This document shows positions 9,059 to 17,568 of a stretch of DNA of 56,591 nt, one piece after another. Position 1 is the first letter of the stretch. Every line of letters begins with the position of its first letter. The stretch lies in NCBI GenBank assembly GCA_002169695.1, contig NHJO01000026.1, positions 1 to 56,591 on the forward strand, written 5' to 3'. The translations under genes were made by a program, and so were the position numbers. The DNA comes from a bacterium TMED217 (lineage in GTDB: Bacteria > Fidelibacterota > Marinisomatia > Marinisomatales > UBA1611). Below the pieces are notes generated by a model that saw only the letters and a list, made by a program, of their open reading frames with translations, ran no database searches and was not told where the DNA came from.

Positions 9059-9498
9059 TGGAAATAGATTGCAACTCTGAATTTGAGACAAAAAGTTTTG
9101 CTAGTGAAATGGCAAAAAAAATAAAAAAAGGAAGTATTATCGCCTTAAATGGCAATTTGGGATCAGGTAAGACTACATTTACTCAGGGTTTTGCAAAAGG
9201 ATTGGGAGTTGAACAACATGTAGGGTCGCCAACATTTAAATTAGTCAGCGAGTATTTTGGCTCTATAATGAAATTATACCATGTAGATTGTTATAGACTT
9301 AACAGTATTGAAGAATTTTTAAATTTAGGTGGTGAAAATTTATTATTGCCTTATGACGGGGTTACATTGATAGAGTGGGCCAATATTATTGAAGAATTAA
9401 TTCCTGTAGATAGTATAGAAATTAAATTTTCAAGGTTTAAAGGAAATACAAAAAAAAGGTTGTTAACTATTACTGGTATTGATGAATTAAATGACTAG
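9058..9498 (+). CDS. tsaE: tRNA t6A37 biosynthesis ATPase TsaE
   Basis: TsaE is the ATPase of the TsaB-TsaD-TsaE complex that installs threonylcarbamoyl on adenosine 37 of ANN-decoding tRNAs. The 146-residue length is usual. The Walker A loop is GNLGSGKTTF (about residues 32-41), followed by the family's VGSPTFKLVSEY and YHVDCYRL motifs and a late IEWAN segment. It overlaps the PorX-like gene by 1 nt (TAATG) and tsaB by 8 nt, so it is transcribed with the signalling genes upstream and its own pathway partner downstream. Confidence 0.95.
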   Translation: MEIDCNSEFETKSFASEMAKKIKKGSIIALNGNLGSGKTTFTQGFAKGLGVEQHVGSPTFKLVSEYFGSIMKLYHVDCYRLNSIEEFLNLGGENLLLPYDGVTLIEWANIIEELIPVDSIEIKFSRFKGNTKKRLLTITGIDELND

Positions 9499-10144
9499 TA
9501 AAAAAAACATTTTATCTATTGAAACATCTTCTAATATTTGTGGTGTTTCTTTTATTTCAAAAGGTGTTTGCATTGAAACTATAGAAGAGGGTAGTAAAAA
9601 GAAGCATGCAGAAATATTACCAGATTTTTATAGTAAACTGAAAAATATCACAGGGTTTATTTTAGATGATATTGATGCTATTGCTATTAGCATTGGACCA
9701 GGATCTTTTACCGGCTTACGTATTGGGTTAAGTTTTGCTAAAGGCTTAGCGTACTCTAAAGATCTCCCTATCATTCCAATTTCTACAATGATGTCTCTGG
9801 CTTATTCTCTAAAAGATAGTCGTCCTTATAAAGGGATAATTTATTCACATGCAAAACGTGTCTTTCTTCAGGATATAAAATGGCAAAAAGAAATTCCATA
9901 TCCAGGGAGTGATATTGAAGTGTATGAATGGGAGGAGGTATTTGAATATATAAATAATGTAAAAAATGTTTTTCAATTGAATTGCGAGGTGCTTAATAAA
10001 GAGAATAGTTTCATTGAGGCAAATCTATCTTCTTCTTATGTCGGTCTACTCGCTAGTATTAATTATAATAAATTAGTTATAGATAAACCCTATGATTTAG
10101 TGCCTAATTATGTCTCGCCTTTTGTTGTAAAGAAGAAAAAATGA
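9491..10144 (+). CDS. tsaB: tRNA t6A37 biosynthesis protein TsaB
   Basis: TsaB is the non-catalytic ASKHA-fold partner that stabilises TsaD. The N-terminal LSIETSSNICGVSF strand, the KKHAEILPD segment and the ISIGPGSFTGLRIGLSFAKGLA motif (about residues 55-80) are diagnostic. The product has 217 residues. The C-terminal half is divergent and ends in a Lys-rich tail, as is common in this family. The gene sits between tsaE (8-nt overlap) and rimI (4-nt ATGA overlap), a widely conserved order. The tsaD gene is not in the window. Confidence 0.94.
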   Translation: MTSKKNILSIETSSNICGVSFISKGVCIETIEEGSKKKHAEILPDFYSKLKNITGFILDDIDAIAISIGPGSFTGLRIGLSFAKGLAYSKDLPIIPISTMMSLAYSLKDSRPYKGIIYSHAKRVFLQDIKWQKEIPYPGSDIEVYEWEEVFEYINNVKNVFQLNCEVLNKENSFIEANLSSSYVGLLASINYNKLVIDKPYDLVPNYVSPFVVKKKK

Positions 10145-10578
10145 TTATTAGAAAAGGTCAAATCTTTGATTTGAAGTCAGTTATAAATATTGAAAAAAAT
10201 GCATACGACAAACCATATTGGAATGAATCAATGCTAAAAAGACTATTTAATAAAGACTCTAATGAAATTATTTGGATAACTGAGATTAAACAACAAATAG
10301 TAGGCTTTTTGATTGAGCAGCGATGTGATGATGAAATCAATCTTCTTAATCTTGCTATTGATAAATCCTTTCAAAATAGAGGTATAGGGGGTGAGATGGT
10401 GAGTTGTTTTCTAAGCATTATTCCTAATAATAGTTGCGTATTTTTGGAAGTCAAGAAAAATAATTTTATAGCGCGAAAGATTTATTCTAATCTTAATTTT
10501 AAGGATATAGATATTAGAAAAAACTATTATAATGATGGTAGTGATGCTTTTATAATGCAATACAAAAAATATTTGTGA
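10141..10578 (+). CDS. rimI: Ribosomal protein S18 alanine N-acetyltransferase-like GNAT enzyme
   Basis: This 145-residue GNAT acetyltransferase is the expected RimI, which acetylates the N-terminus of S18 or related targets. The acetyl-CoA binding motif A is visible as LAIDKSFQNRGIGGEMV (about residues 70-86), with the Q/RxxGxG core, followed by VFLEVKKNNFIARKIYSNLNF typical of RimI's C-terminal half. It overlaps tsaB by 4 nt. The tsaE-tsaB-rimI order strongly supports RimI over an unrelated GNAT, though exact substrate cannot be seen. Confidence 0.88.
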   Translation: MIIRKGQIFDLKSVINIEKNAYDKPYWNESMLKRLFNKDSNEIIWITEIKQQIVGFLIEQRCDDEINLLNLAIDKSFQNRGIGGEMVSCFLSIIPNNSCVFLEVKKNNFIARKIYSNLNFKDIDIRKNYYNDGSDAFIMQYKKYL

Positions 10579-10583
10579 ATAAT

Positions 10584-11420
10584 ATGGATTGGTTTAAACG
10601 TAAAGATAAAAAAATTAAAGAGAAAAATAAAAAATCTATACCAGATGGATTATGGCAAAAGTGTTCATCTTGCAATGAAATTTTATTTAAACCTGAGCTT
10701 GATAAAAGCCTTTCAGTTTGTAGGCATTGCAATTATCATTTCCGCATGCATTATAGAAGGTATTTAGATTTAATTATTGATGAAGGAACATCAGAAAGAT
10801 TATTTAGTTCATTAAAATCTACTAATTTCCTCAATTTTTCAGCTAATCGTGGCTACGATGATCAATTAAAAGATGCTTATCTTAAATCTGGCAAAACTGA
10901 TTCAATAGAGTTTTATAGAGGTAATATAAATAATAAATCTATTATTATGGGTGTTATGAACTTTGATTTTATCGGTGGTAGTATGGGTTCTGTGCTTGGC
11001 GAAGCAATTTCTAGAGCAATAGTCAAATCTAGAGACGAAAAAATCCCATTAATAATAATATGCAAATCTGGTGGAGCAAGAATGCAAGAAGGAGCAATCT
11101 CACTTATGCAACTTGCAAAAATAAGTTCTCAACTTGCAAAATTTTCTAATGAAGGAGGTCTATATATATCCATTCTTACAGACCCAACAACTGGAGGTGT
11201 GACTGCTAGTTATGGTATGCTTGGTGATATAATCTTAGCTGAACCGGGAGCGTTAATTGGTTTCGCGGGTCCAAGAGTAATTAAACAAACAATCGGTCAA
11301 GACTTACCAGAAGGTTTCCAACGCTCGGAGTTTTTACTTGAAAAAGGATTTATTGATCAGATTGTGACAAGAGATCGATTGAAAGATAGACTGTATCAGA
11401 TAATAGATATATTAAATTGA
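10584..11420 (+). CDS. accD: Acetyl-CoA carboxylase carboxyltransferase beta subunit
   Basis: AccD forms the carboxyltransferase with AccA and transfers CO2 from carboxybiotin to acetyl-CoA for fatty-acid synthesis. The protein (278 residues from ATG 10584) has the N-terminal zinc ribbon (C27-x2-C30 and C46-x2-C49) and the crotonase-fold core with GGSMGSVLGEAI, SGGARMQEG and DPTTGGVTASYGMLGD motifs. The frame opens at a GTG (10575) overlapping rimI, but the E. coli family pattern (M-x-W at the start) favours the ATG giving MDWFKRK. No accA lies in the window. It continues into surE with a 4-nt overlap. Confidence 0.95.
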   Translation: MDWFKRKDKKIKEKNKKSIPDGLWQKCSSCNEILFKPELDKSLSVCRHCNYHFRMHYRRYLDLIIDEGTSERLFSSLKSTNFLNFSANRGYDDQLKDAYLKSGKTDSIEFYRGNINNKSIIMGVMNFDFIGGSMGSVLGEAISRAIVKSRDEKIPLIIICKSGGARMQEGAISLMQLAKISSQLAKFSNEGGLYISILTDPTTGGVTASYGMLGDIILAEPGALIGFAGPRVIKQTIGQDLPEGFQRSEFLLEKGFIDQIVTRDRLKDRLYQIIDILN

Positions 11421-12181
11421 AAATATTAGTAACTAATGATGATGGAATATATTCATCAGGAATTTATGAGTTATGGAATGTTGCTAAAGAATTTGGTGAT
11501 GTGACTGTAGTAGCCCCAAGTACTCAAAAAAGTGCTGTTGGGCATGGTATTACCATCGATAAGCCATTATATATTAAGCAAATAGATAGAGGTAATGGTT
11601 TTAAAGGAAATTCCATTTCTGGGACACCAGCTGATTGTGTCAAGATTGGAATTAAAAAGTTGACAAAATCAATACCTAATCTAGTGTTATCAGGGATAAA
11701 TATTGGTTCCAATTTAGGTAATAATATTATTTATTCAGGTACAGTAGCGGCAGCAGTCGAAGGTGCTGTATCTGGAATCCCATCTATTGCTTTTAGTTTG
11801 GATTCATTTAGCCCTAATAGTTTTGCAACATCTAAAGCTGTTATTTATAAAGTATTAAGTTTATTGTTGGATAATAAACCACCAACAGGTACGATACTTA
11901 ATGTAAATATACCTAACTGTAAACCTGAAGATTTGAAAGGATATAGAGTTACTTCTCAAGGTAAGCAATATTTTGATGATAATTTTGATGAACGCATTGA
12001 TCCACGTGGTCGTAAATACTATTGGATGACGGGGAAAATTAATGATGATGATGAAGATTTAGATTGTGATGGCTTTGCAGTCAAGAATAATTATGTAAGT
12101 ATTACCCCTATTAATTTTGATATGACTAATATTAGTTATATAAATGAATTAAAAACAATATTTGAAAATGAAGAAAATTAA
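11417..12181 (+). CDS. surE: 5'/3'-nucleotidase SurE
   Basis: SurE is a metal-dependent nucleoside monophosphate phosphatase. The start is a TTG at 11417 within the accD stop (TTGA). It is convincing because the product begins exactly as the family does, MKILVTNDDGI, with the metal-binding DD pair. Further motifs are VVAPSTQKSAVGHGIT, SGTPADCVK and SGINIGSNLGNNIIYSGTVAAA. Length 254 is normal. The C-terminus overlaps guaA by 14 nt. Confidence 0.95.
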   Translation: MKILVTNDDGIYSSGIYELWNVAKEFGDVTVVAPSTQKSAVGHGITIDKPLYIKQIDRGNGFKGNSISGTPADCVKIGIKKLTKSIPNLVLSGINIGSNLGNNIIYSGTVAAAVEGAVSGIPSIAFSLDSFSPNSFATSKAVIYKVLSLLLDNKPPTGTILNVNIPNCKPEDLKGYRVTSQGKQYFDDNFDERIDPRGRKYYWMTGKINDDDEDLDCDGFAVKNNYVSITPINFDMTNISYINELKTIFENEEN

Positions 12182-13718
12182 AAAAGAGAGTGTTTTAATA
12201 ATAGATTTTGGTTCCCAGTATACCCAATTAATTGCTAGACGGGTTAGAGAACAAAATGTTTATTCTGAAGTTTTATCTCCCTTGGTATCTATTGATATGA
12301 TTAAATCAAAAAGCCCTAAGGCAATCATTCTATCAGGAGGACCCGCTAGTGTTTTTAATGATGATGCACCTGCTTTTGATAAAAATATATTAAATATTAA
12401 TATTCCAATTTTAGGAATTTGTTATGGTCTTCATCTCCTCGTCCATCATAATGGTGGTATTGTAGAATGTACTGGAGAAGGTGAATATGGTGTCGCAACA
12501 TTAAAAATAAATAAACCTGAGGGAGTAACTAATAATATGTCAAGCTCATCAGAAGTATGGATGAGTCATATGGATCAGGTTACATTAATACCAAAAAATT
12601 GGGAGGTTATCGCACATAGCTCAAATAATATTGTTGCTGCTTTAGCGAATAATGATCATACTAGAATTGCGACTCAATTTCATCCTGAGGTCTCACATAC
12701 GGAAGAAGGAGATATATTATTAAATAACTTTCTTTTTAATATATCTAAATGTGAAAAAAATTGGACTGCCAGTAATTTTATTCAAGAGAAAATTGAAAAT
12801 CTTAAAAACACTGTCAAAAATGAAAATATATTAGTAGGTGTTAGTGGAGGTGTTGATTCAACGGTTGTTGCATGCTTAATGAATAAAATTGCAGGGGAAA
12901 AATGCTTTGCTGTTTTGATTGATCATGGTTTAATGAGAAAAGATGAAGCAAAAAATTGTGTTAAGGCTTTAAAAAAAGGTTTAGGTATTAATATTCATCT
13001 TTATGATGAATCAGAATTGTTTTTTTCTAGACTTAAGGGGGTTATTGACCCAGAGGAAAAAAGAAAAATCATTGGTGATCAGTTTATTAAATCTTTTGAT
13101 AGAATAGCATTAGAGAGTGGTAGTTATAAATTTTTAGGGCAGGGCACATTGTATCCAGATATAATCGAAAGCGGAATAAGTACTGGGAATATAGCTCATG
13201 TTATTAAAAGCCATCATAATGTTGGTGGGTTGCCTGATGAAATGAGTTTTGAATTAATAGAGCCTTTAAAAGATCTATTTAAGGATGAAGTAAGATCAGT
13301 TGGGAAAAAATTAGGTATACCTACTGAGTTGATATTAAGACATCCATTTCCAGGGCCTGGCCTTGGCGTAAGGATTATTGGTGAAATTACCAGAGAACGT
13401 GTTTCAATTCTTCAAAATGCGGATTCAATATTCTTAGATATACTTAAAGAGGCAGATGAATATCATAATATTTGGCAGGCATTTGCTGTATTAATTCCTA
13501 TTAAGACAGTTGGTGTTATGGGAGATAAAAGAACATATGAAAATCTTATATCTGTAAGGGCTGTGACCAGCATAGACGGTATGACAGCAGATTGGTATAG
13601 GATGCCAACAGATCTATTATCAATGATTTCAAATAAGATTGTAAATAATGTTAAAGGTGTAAACAGGGTCGTCTATGATATAACATCAAAACCTCCAGGT
13701 ACTATAGAGTGGGAATAA
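12168..13718 (+). CDS. guaA: GMP synthase (glutamine-hydrolysing)
   Basis: GuaA converts XMP to GMP using glutamine and ATP. The N-terminal class I amidotransferase carries the triad C85 (GICYGLH), H172 and E174 (FHPEVSHT). The ATP-pyrophosphatase domain has the P-loop SGGVDS (226-231). The C-terminal dimerisation domain ends in the KPPGTIEWE signature. The frame opens at a TTG (12162), but the ATG at 12168 is preferred, giving 516 residues. It overlaps surE by 14 nt. The GICYGLH variant has His where most GuaA have Gln, a small difference outside the catalytic Cys. Confidence 0.97.
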   Translation: MKKIKKESVLIIDFGSQYTQLIARRVREQNVYSEVLSPLVSIDMIKSKSPKAIILSGGPASVFNDDAPAFDKNILNINIPILGICYGLHLLVHHNGGIVECTGEGEYGVATLKINKPEGVTNNMSSSSEVWMSHMDQVTLIPKNWEVIAHSSNNIVAALANNDHTRIATQFHPEVSHTEEGDILLNNFLFNISKCEKNWTASNFIQEKIENLKNTVKNENILVGVSGGVDSTVVACLMNKIAGEKCFAVLIDHGLMRKDEAKNCVKALKKGLGINIHLYDESELFFSRLKGVIDPEEKRKIIGDQFIKSFDRIALESGSYKFLGQGTLYPDIIESGISTGNIAHVIKSHHNVGGLPDEMSFELIEPLKDLFKDEVRSVGKKLGIPTELILRHPFPGPGLGVRIIGEITRERVSILQNADSIFLDILKEADEYHNIWQAFAVLIPIKTVGVMGDKRTYENLISVRAVTSIDGMTADWYRMPTDLLSMISNKIVNNVKGVNRVVYDITSKPPGTIEWE

Positions 13719-13733
13719 TTTACTTTTAAAATT

Positions 13734-13910
13734 ATGTCTACTAAAGAATCAGAATTAAATAGACTTATAGATAAGCTATGTGATGGTCAAAATGAAGAAT
13801 ATAAAATATTTATAAAAAAAATGTTGCTAAGCATGAGCGACGGTGATAAGTGGGCAAAACTTTCAAAGCTAAATGATTTAACAGCGAAAATTAAAACTAA
13901 GAAAAATTAA
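13734..13910 (+). CDS. Small protein of 58 residues, unknown function
   Basis: An ATG at 13734, 15 nt after the guaA stop, opens a 58-codon frame ending at TAA 13910. The product begins MSTKESELNRLIDKLCDG and is charged and predicted helical, with Lys-rich C-terminus, no signal peptide and one Cys. A short helical protein resembling no family I know would fit, and its position in the same direction right behind guaA makes it plausible. It fills most of the 238-nt gap between guaA and the MORN gene. The start is without a clear ribosome site, so the call is moderate. Confidence 0.5.
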   Translation: MSTKESELNRLIDKLCDGQNEEYKIFIKKMLLSMSDGDKWAKLSKLNDLTAKIKTKKN

Positions 13911-13956
13911 CAGGCTTTTTCTTGTTTTAAGGTAATTGTTTGTTAATATTTAGACA

Positions 13957-15789
13957 ATGACTAAAACTATTTTCTTTTTCTTTTTATTATTAATAAATAA
14001 TCTATTTGCAAAATCGGATAAAATAATTCCATCAATAGTTAAAATTGATGGAGTAGTATTTAAATCTAATGAAGAAAATCCATTCACCGGGAAAGTGTCA
14101 ATTTATTGGGAGAATGGTCAATTAAAAGAAGAAGGCCTTTATAGAGATGGTATTAAAAGTGGTCTTTGGAAATATTGGTACATGTCTGGAGTGATTCAAT
14201 CAAAAGGAATATTTAGAAGTAATGCAAGGACAGGTGTCTGGATAGAGTGGTATGAGAATACGAATAAAAAAATACAAACTATCTATAGAAATGGTTTAAA
14301 GAGTGGTAAGGAAATAAATTGGTCAGATGAAGGTAAAAAAGTAAGTGAATACAGTTATCAAGGTGGAAAGAAAAATGGTTCTTTTAGATCTTGGTTTTAT
14401 AATGGTAGAAAAAAATCTACTGGAACTTATATTGATGATGGTTATGATGGGGAAATTATTGAATGGTATGAAAATGGCAAGAAATATAGAGAACAAAATT
14501 ATAAAAATGGAAAAAAAGATGGTTTGATGTTTAGTTGGTATGAAAGTGGTTCAAAAAAAGAGCAAGAGTATTTTACGAGTGGTTTAATAAATGGAGTTCA
14601 TCAGCAGTGGTATGAAAATGGTCAAAAAAAAATAGAAGGTCATTATATTAATGGAAAATATGATGGATTATGGACACAATGGTATGCGAATGGTCAGATA
14701 TTTTTACAGGGTAAGTATACTGAAGATATGTTAATCGGAGAATGGAATCAATGGTATAAAAATGGGAATAAATACTTTTCTGGAAATTATAAAAATAGTA
14801 ATCAGGTTGGTAATTGGATTTATTTTTCACCAGATAGAATTGATAGTACAAAAATATTATACAAAGATGGTAAGCCTGAAAATGGTAAAAAGATAGAATG
14901 GTATGAAAATGGTAAAAAAGAATCTGAGATTACATATGTTAATGGAAAAATAAAAGGGCCTGTAACTTATTGGTATAATAATGGTAATAAAAAATTAGTT
15001 GAAAACTATTCAAATAATCAGCTTGAAGGATCAATAATAAAATGGGACGAGCAGGGTAGAAAATTTCTAAGGAAAAAATATTCGAATGGTGATTTAATTG
15101 AAGAGAAAAAATATAATTATCATGAATTAGGGCAGATAGAATCAACAATAGAATTTATTTATAATAGTAATAATGAGGTTACAAATGAGATTATTACTAG
15201 ATGGTCTATAAAAGGAAAATTACTTTCAAAATTAAATAATGGTAGCATTTGGAAAGGAGAGGTAACTAGTTGGTGGGACGATGATTCAAAAAAGAAAAAA
15301 CAGGTTGTTACTTATTTAGATGGCAAAAAACATGGAAAAGTTCAAGTTTATTATAAAAATAATAATAAACTAAGATATAATGGTAATTATAATAAAGGTT
15401 TCATGAATGGTAAATGGACTTATTATTGGGAAAATGGGAATAAAAAAGCTGAAGGAAAATTTATAAATGGTAATGGTGGTAATAAAAATAAAATAACGAA
15501 TATTCCTACAAATGGTAGGGATGGTCAGTGGTTGAGTTGGCACTCTAACGGTAAAAAATGGTCTGAATTAGATTTCATTGATGGTAAAAAACATGGCTAT
15601 CAAACTAATTGGTATGATAATGGTCAAAAAGAACTTGAAGGTCATTATGAAAATGACAACAAATTAAAAACATGGTTGTGGTGGTATGTTGATGGGAGTC
15701 CAATGCAAGAGGGCATTTTCTATTCTGGAGGTAAATTTGAAGGACTATATTTTATAAATCCTCCAGTTCCTGAGGTCACATATCCATAA
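13957..15789 (+). CDS. Secreted MORN-repeat protein (YwqK-like), about 20 repeats
   Basis: The 610-residue product starts with a signal peptide (about residues 1-18, ending near LFAKS). Residues about 41-600 are almost entirely MORN_2-type repeats of about 23-24 residues with consensus W-x-x-WYENG-x-KK-x-x-G-x-Y-x-NGK-x-G. I count about 20 modules, with a degenerate stretch around 370-450. Such YwqK-type repeats form elongated beta sheets. In many FCB genomes they are annotated as toxin-antitoxin antitoxin YwqK by family name only; nothing here suggests a toxin partner. It may be a surface or periplasmic scaffold. The genes after it are also small secreted proteins. Confidence 0.85.
   Translation: MTKTIFFFFLLLINNLFAKSDKIIPSIVKIDGVVFKSNEENPFTGKVSIYWENGQLKEEGLYRDGIKSGLWKYWYMSGVIQSKGIFRSNARTGVWIEWYENTNKKIQTIYRNGLKSGKEINWSDEGKKVSEYSYQGGKKNGSFRSWFYNGRKKSTGTYIDDGYDGEIIEWYENGKKYREQNYKNGKKDGLMFSWYESGSKKEQEYFTSGLINGVHQQWYENGQKKIEGHYINGKYDGLWTQWYANGQIFLQGKYTEDMLIGEWNQWYKNGNKYFSGNYKNSNQVGNWIYFSPDRIDSTKILYKDGKPENGKKIEWYENGKKESEITYVNGKIKGPVTYWYNNGNKKLVENYSNNQLEGSIIKWDEQGRKFLRKKYSNGDLIEEKKYNYHELGQIESTIEFIYNSNNEVTNEIITRWSIKGKLLSKLNNGSIWKGEVTSWWDDDSKKKKQVVTYLDGKKHGKVQVYYKNNNKLRYNGNYNKGFMNGKWTYYWENGNKKAEGKFINGNGGNKNKITNIPTNGRDGQWLSWHSNGKKWSELDFIDGKKHGYQTNWYDNGQKELEGHYENDNKLKTWLWWYVDGSPMQEGIFYSGGKFEGLYFINPPVPEVTYP
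14077..15759 (+). repeat. Tandem 69-72 nt coding repeat (MORN_2 modules)
   Basis: The gene at 13957 is built from in-frame tandem units of about 69-72 nt. A recurring core TGGTATGAAAATGG is seen near 14464, 14606 and 14898. Units differ from each other at many positions, so this is an old, diverged array rather than a recent expansion. A break in periodicity falls at about 15060-15260. Confidence 0.8.
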
Positions 15790-15814
15790 AATGAATCAAA
15801 CTATATTTTAATTC

Positions 15815-16282
15815 ATGAAGTTTTTGTATTTATTCTTGATATACTTTCTAATAAACATCAGTTTAATGCAGGGCAATGGTGATATTAATAAAATAAAAAA
15901 TAATATGTTTAATAATATTATTAGGGCTAGAGATAATTACTTAACAATAAAGAATAGTGTTTTATCTCCATATAATAACGTAGATATATCTTATAATTAC
16001 TATATAGATTCTTTAAAAACATTATCAATGCAGTTAGAAGAAAATAGAAGGGAATTATTTTCATTAACTAAAAAAATAGAACTTTCTCATGACGATATTT
16101 GTTCAATAGATGAATTGAATAATAATTCGATTTTGTTATATAACATAATTAATGGTTTTGGGAAGGCGTATAGTTCATATTTATTTAATCTAAATGTTTC
16201 ATATTCGTTTGATAAATATTCAGCAGATACAAAAGCATTATTTATGCTAGAAAAAAATATTCCGTATTTAAATTATAAATAA
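15815..16282 (+). CDS. Secreted protein of unknown function, 155 residues
   Basis: I do not recognise this family. The product has an N-terminal signal peptide (hydrophobic run about residues 3-18, ending near MQGNG), followed by a mainly helical mature region rich in Asn, Ile, Ser and Tyr, including a likely helix around EENRRELFSLTKKIEL. No Cys pair or metal motif stands out beyond a single Cys. It lies 25 nt after the MORN gene, suggesting the same transcript. Confidence 0.6.
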   Translation: MKFLYLFLIYFLINISLMQGNGDINKIKNNMFNNIIRARDNYLTIKNSVLSPYNNVDISYNYYIDSLKTLSMQLEENRRELFSLTKKIELSHDDICSIDELNNNSILLYNIINGFGKAYSSYLFNLNVSYSFDKYSADTKALFMLEKNIPYLNYK

Positions 16283-16323
16283 GGTTTTAATTAAAAATTT
16301 TCAAAACTATTTTGGAGTAAATC

Positions 16324-16656
16324 ATGTTAAAAAAAATATTGATTCTTTTTATTCTAACATATATCTATAATAATAAAATAATTGCTAATAACATTCCTAT
16401 AATTGAATTGGAAAAAAGGATTTTCAGTCTAGAAAGGCAAGTCGCAGAATTAAAAAACGAGTCAATTAATAAATTTTTAGATAATAAATGGAAAAATCTT
16501 AAAAAAGGTTTAAATAAAAATAGTATAAAAAATGATATTGGTAATCCAGACAGAATTGGTAAATATTCAAATGGAGATGAAATATGGGGGTTCAAAAAAT
16601 TTACTTTAAAATTTAATAAAAATGGTATATTAGAAAGCTGGACTAAGCCTTTTTAA
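16324..16656 (+). CDS. Secreted small protein with BamE/SmpA-like module
   Basis: The 110-residue product has a signal peptide (to about residue 22), a short coiled-coil-like helix (ELEKRIFSLERQVAELKNE, about 29-47) and a C-terminal module of about 55 residues. In that module, LKKGLNKNSIKNDIGNP followed by two beta-strands resembles the SmpA/OmlA (BamE) fold. A GGAG site at 16314-16317, six nt before the ATG, supports the start. The same GNP-type module appears at the C-terminus of the next gene. A role in outer-membrane assembly is possible but not shown. Confidence 0.6.
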   Translation: MLKKILILFILTYIYNNKIIANNIPIIELEKRIFSLERQVAELKNESINKFLDNKWKNLKKGLNKNSIKNDIGNPDRIGKYSNGDEIWGFKKFTLKFNKNGILESWTKPF

Positions 16657-16676
16657 AAATAGAATATTTTTTTTAT

Positions 16677-17543
16677 ATGATAAGAAGAACTATAATCCTT
16701 GTTTTTATTAACTTTTTCATTATTCAGACATTTTCTTGCAATTTGAGCAAGAAAGGTGATTTAGATTATTTAATATTAGAAAATCAATGGTCAGGTGAAA
16801 CAGTTTTTTATTCTGATGTTAGTAGTAATATTTTAAAACAAAAAAATATTAATAGAGGTTGGTCAAGGTTGAAGGGAAATAAGACGATTTCTTATTTTAG
16901 ATTACAACAAAGTAAGGGGACAGTTTTAGGTAATTATTTTAAAGATCAAAAAGAGTATTTGGTTATTCAATTAGAAAATGGAAGAAAATATAAATGGGAA
17001 AAAAATTATTGGGAGATTGATGACAAAGCTTTTCCTAGTCATTTATCTAGATTAAAAATTCAAAATGAAGCAAAAAAAATGATTGGTCAATTTATATGGT
17101 TAAATATAATCGATAGCGATACTGCTTATATTAATAATACTATATTGAAATATAATAAGTTTGATAAAGCAATAGTAAATGGTATAAAAGTATTTCAAAA
17201 CGGAGGTAGGGATTGGCCGATTTGGCTAGAGCTAAATGTAGATAACGATTTCAATACTTTTGTAAGATATAATGGTCAAAAAAAGATTAAAGGAAAACAG
17301 AATTATTATTTTGTTGATAATCCTATTCCTAAAAGTTGGGGGAGTGATATGATTAGAAAAATTATAAATGGTCAATTAGAATATGGAATGAAAGAAGAAC
17401 AGGTAAGGGCATCTATTGGTAATCCAAACACTATAAATAACACTTCAAGTAGGCATAATGTAAGTGAACAGTGGATTTATGGTAATATTTTAGGGAAGAA
17501 GAAATATTTGTTGTTTGAATATGGTACATTAGTTTCTATGTAA
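16677..17543 (+). CDS. Probable lipoprotein with C-terminal BamE/SmpA-like module
   Basis: The 288-residue protein has a hydrophobic N-terminal segment ending in TFSC at about residues 18-21, a possible though non-ideal lipobox. The middle part is beta-rich with many aromatic residues (WSRLKGNKTISYFRLQ). Residues about 229-288 form a module starting GQLEYGMKEEQVRASIGNP, the turn-helix pattern of SmpA/OmlA proteins. It lies 20 nt after another BamE-like small gene, so the pair may be related. No function can be assigned. Confidence 0.6.
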   Translation: MIRRTIILVFINFFIIQTFSCNLSKKGDLDYLILENQWSGETVFYSDVSSNILKQKNINRGWSRLKGNKTISYFRLQQSKGTVLGNYFKDQKEYLVIQLENGRKYKWEKNYWEIDDKAFPSHLSRLKIQNEAKKMIGQFIWLNIIDSDTAYINNTILKYNKFDKAIVNGIKVFQNGGRDWPIWLELNVDNDFNTFVRYNGQKKIKGKQNYYFVDNPIPKSWGSDMIRKIINGQLEYGMKEEQVRASIGNPNTINNTSSRHNVSEQWIYGNILGKKKYLLFEYGTLVSM

Positions 17544-17568
17544 TTGTGTTTTATTTGATTAATTATTT

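Noticed and set aside
10575-10583. GTG start for accD overlapping the rimI stop
   Set aside because: It adds three residues (MNN) before the M-D-W start that matches the family; the ATG at 10584 is better, though the GTG cannot be excluded.
13899-13923. AAGAAAAA/TTTTTCTT inverted repeat as a terminator after the 58-codon gene
   Set aside because: The stem is only 8 bp, nearly all A-T, with a 9-nt loop and no clean T tract; too weak to call in DNA this AT-rich.
14077-15759. Regular repeats that could suggest a CRISPR array
   Set aside because: The units are in-frame coding repeats of 69-72 nt with diverged sequence, no identical direct repeats with unique spacers, and they encode MORN modules.
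13957-15789. YwqK-like MORN protein as the antitoxin of a toxin-antitoxin pair
   Set aside because: It is secreted and about 20 modules long, and no small toxin gene accompanies it. The name comes from family annotation.
15791-15816. ATGAAT/ATTCAT inverted repeat after the MORN gene
   Set aside because: Six AT-rich bases with a 14-nt loop, running into the next start codon; likely chance.
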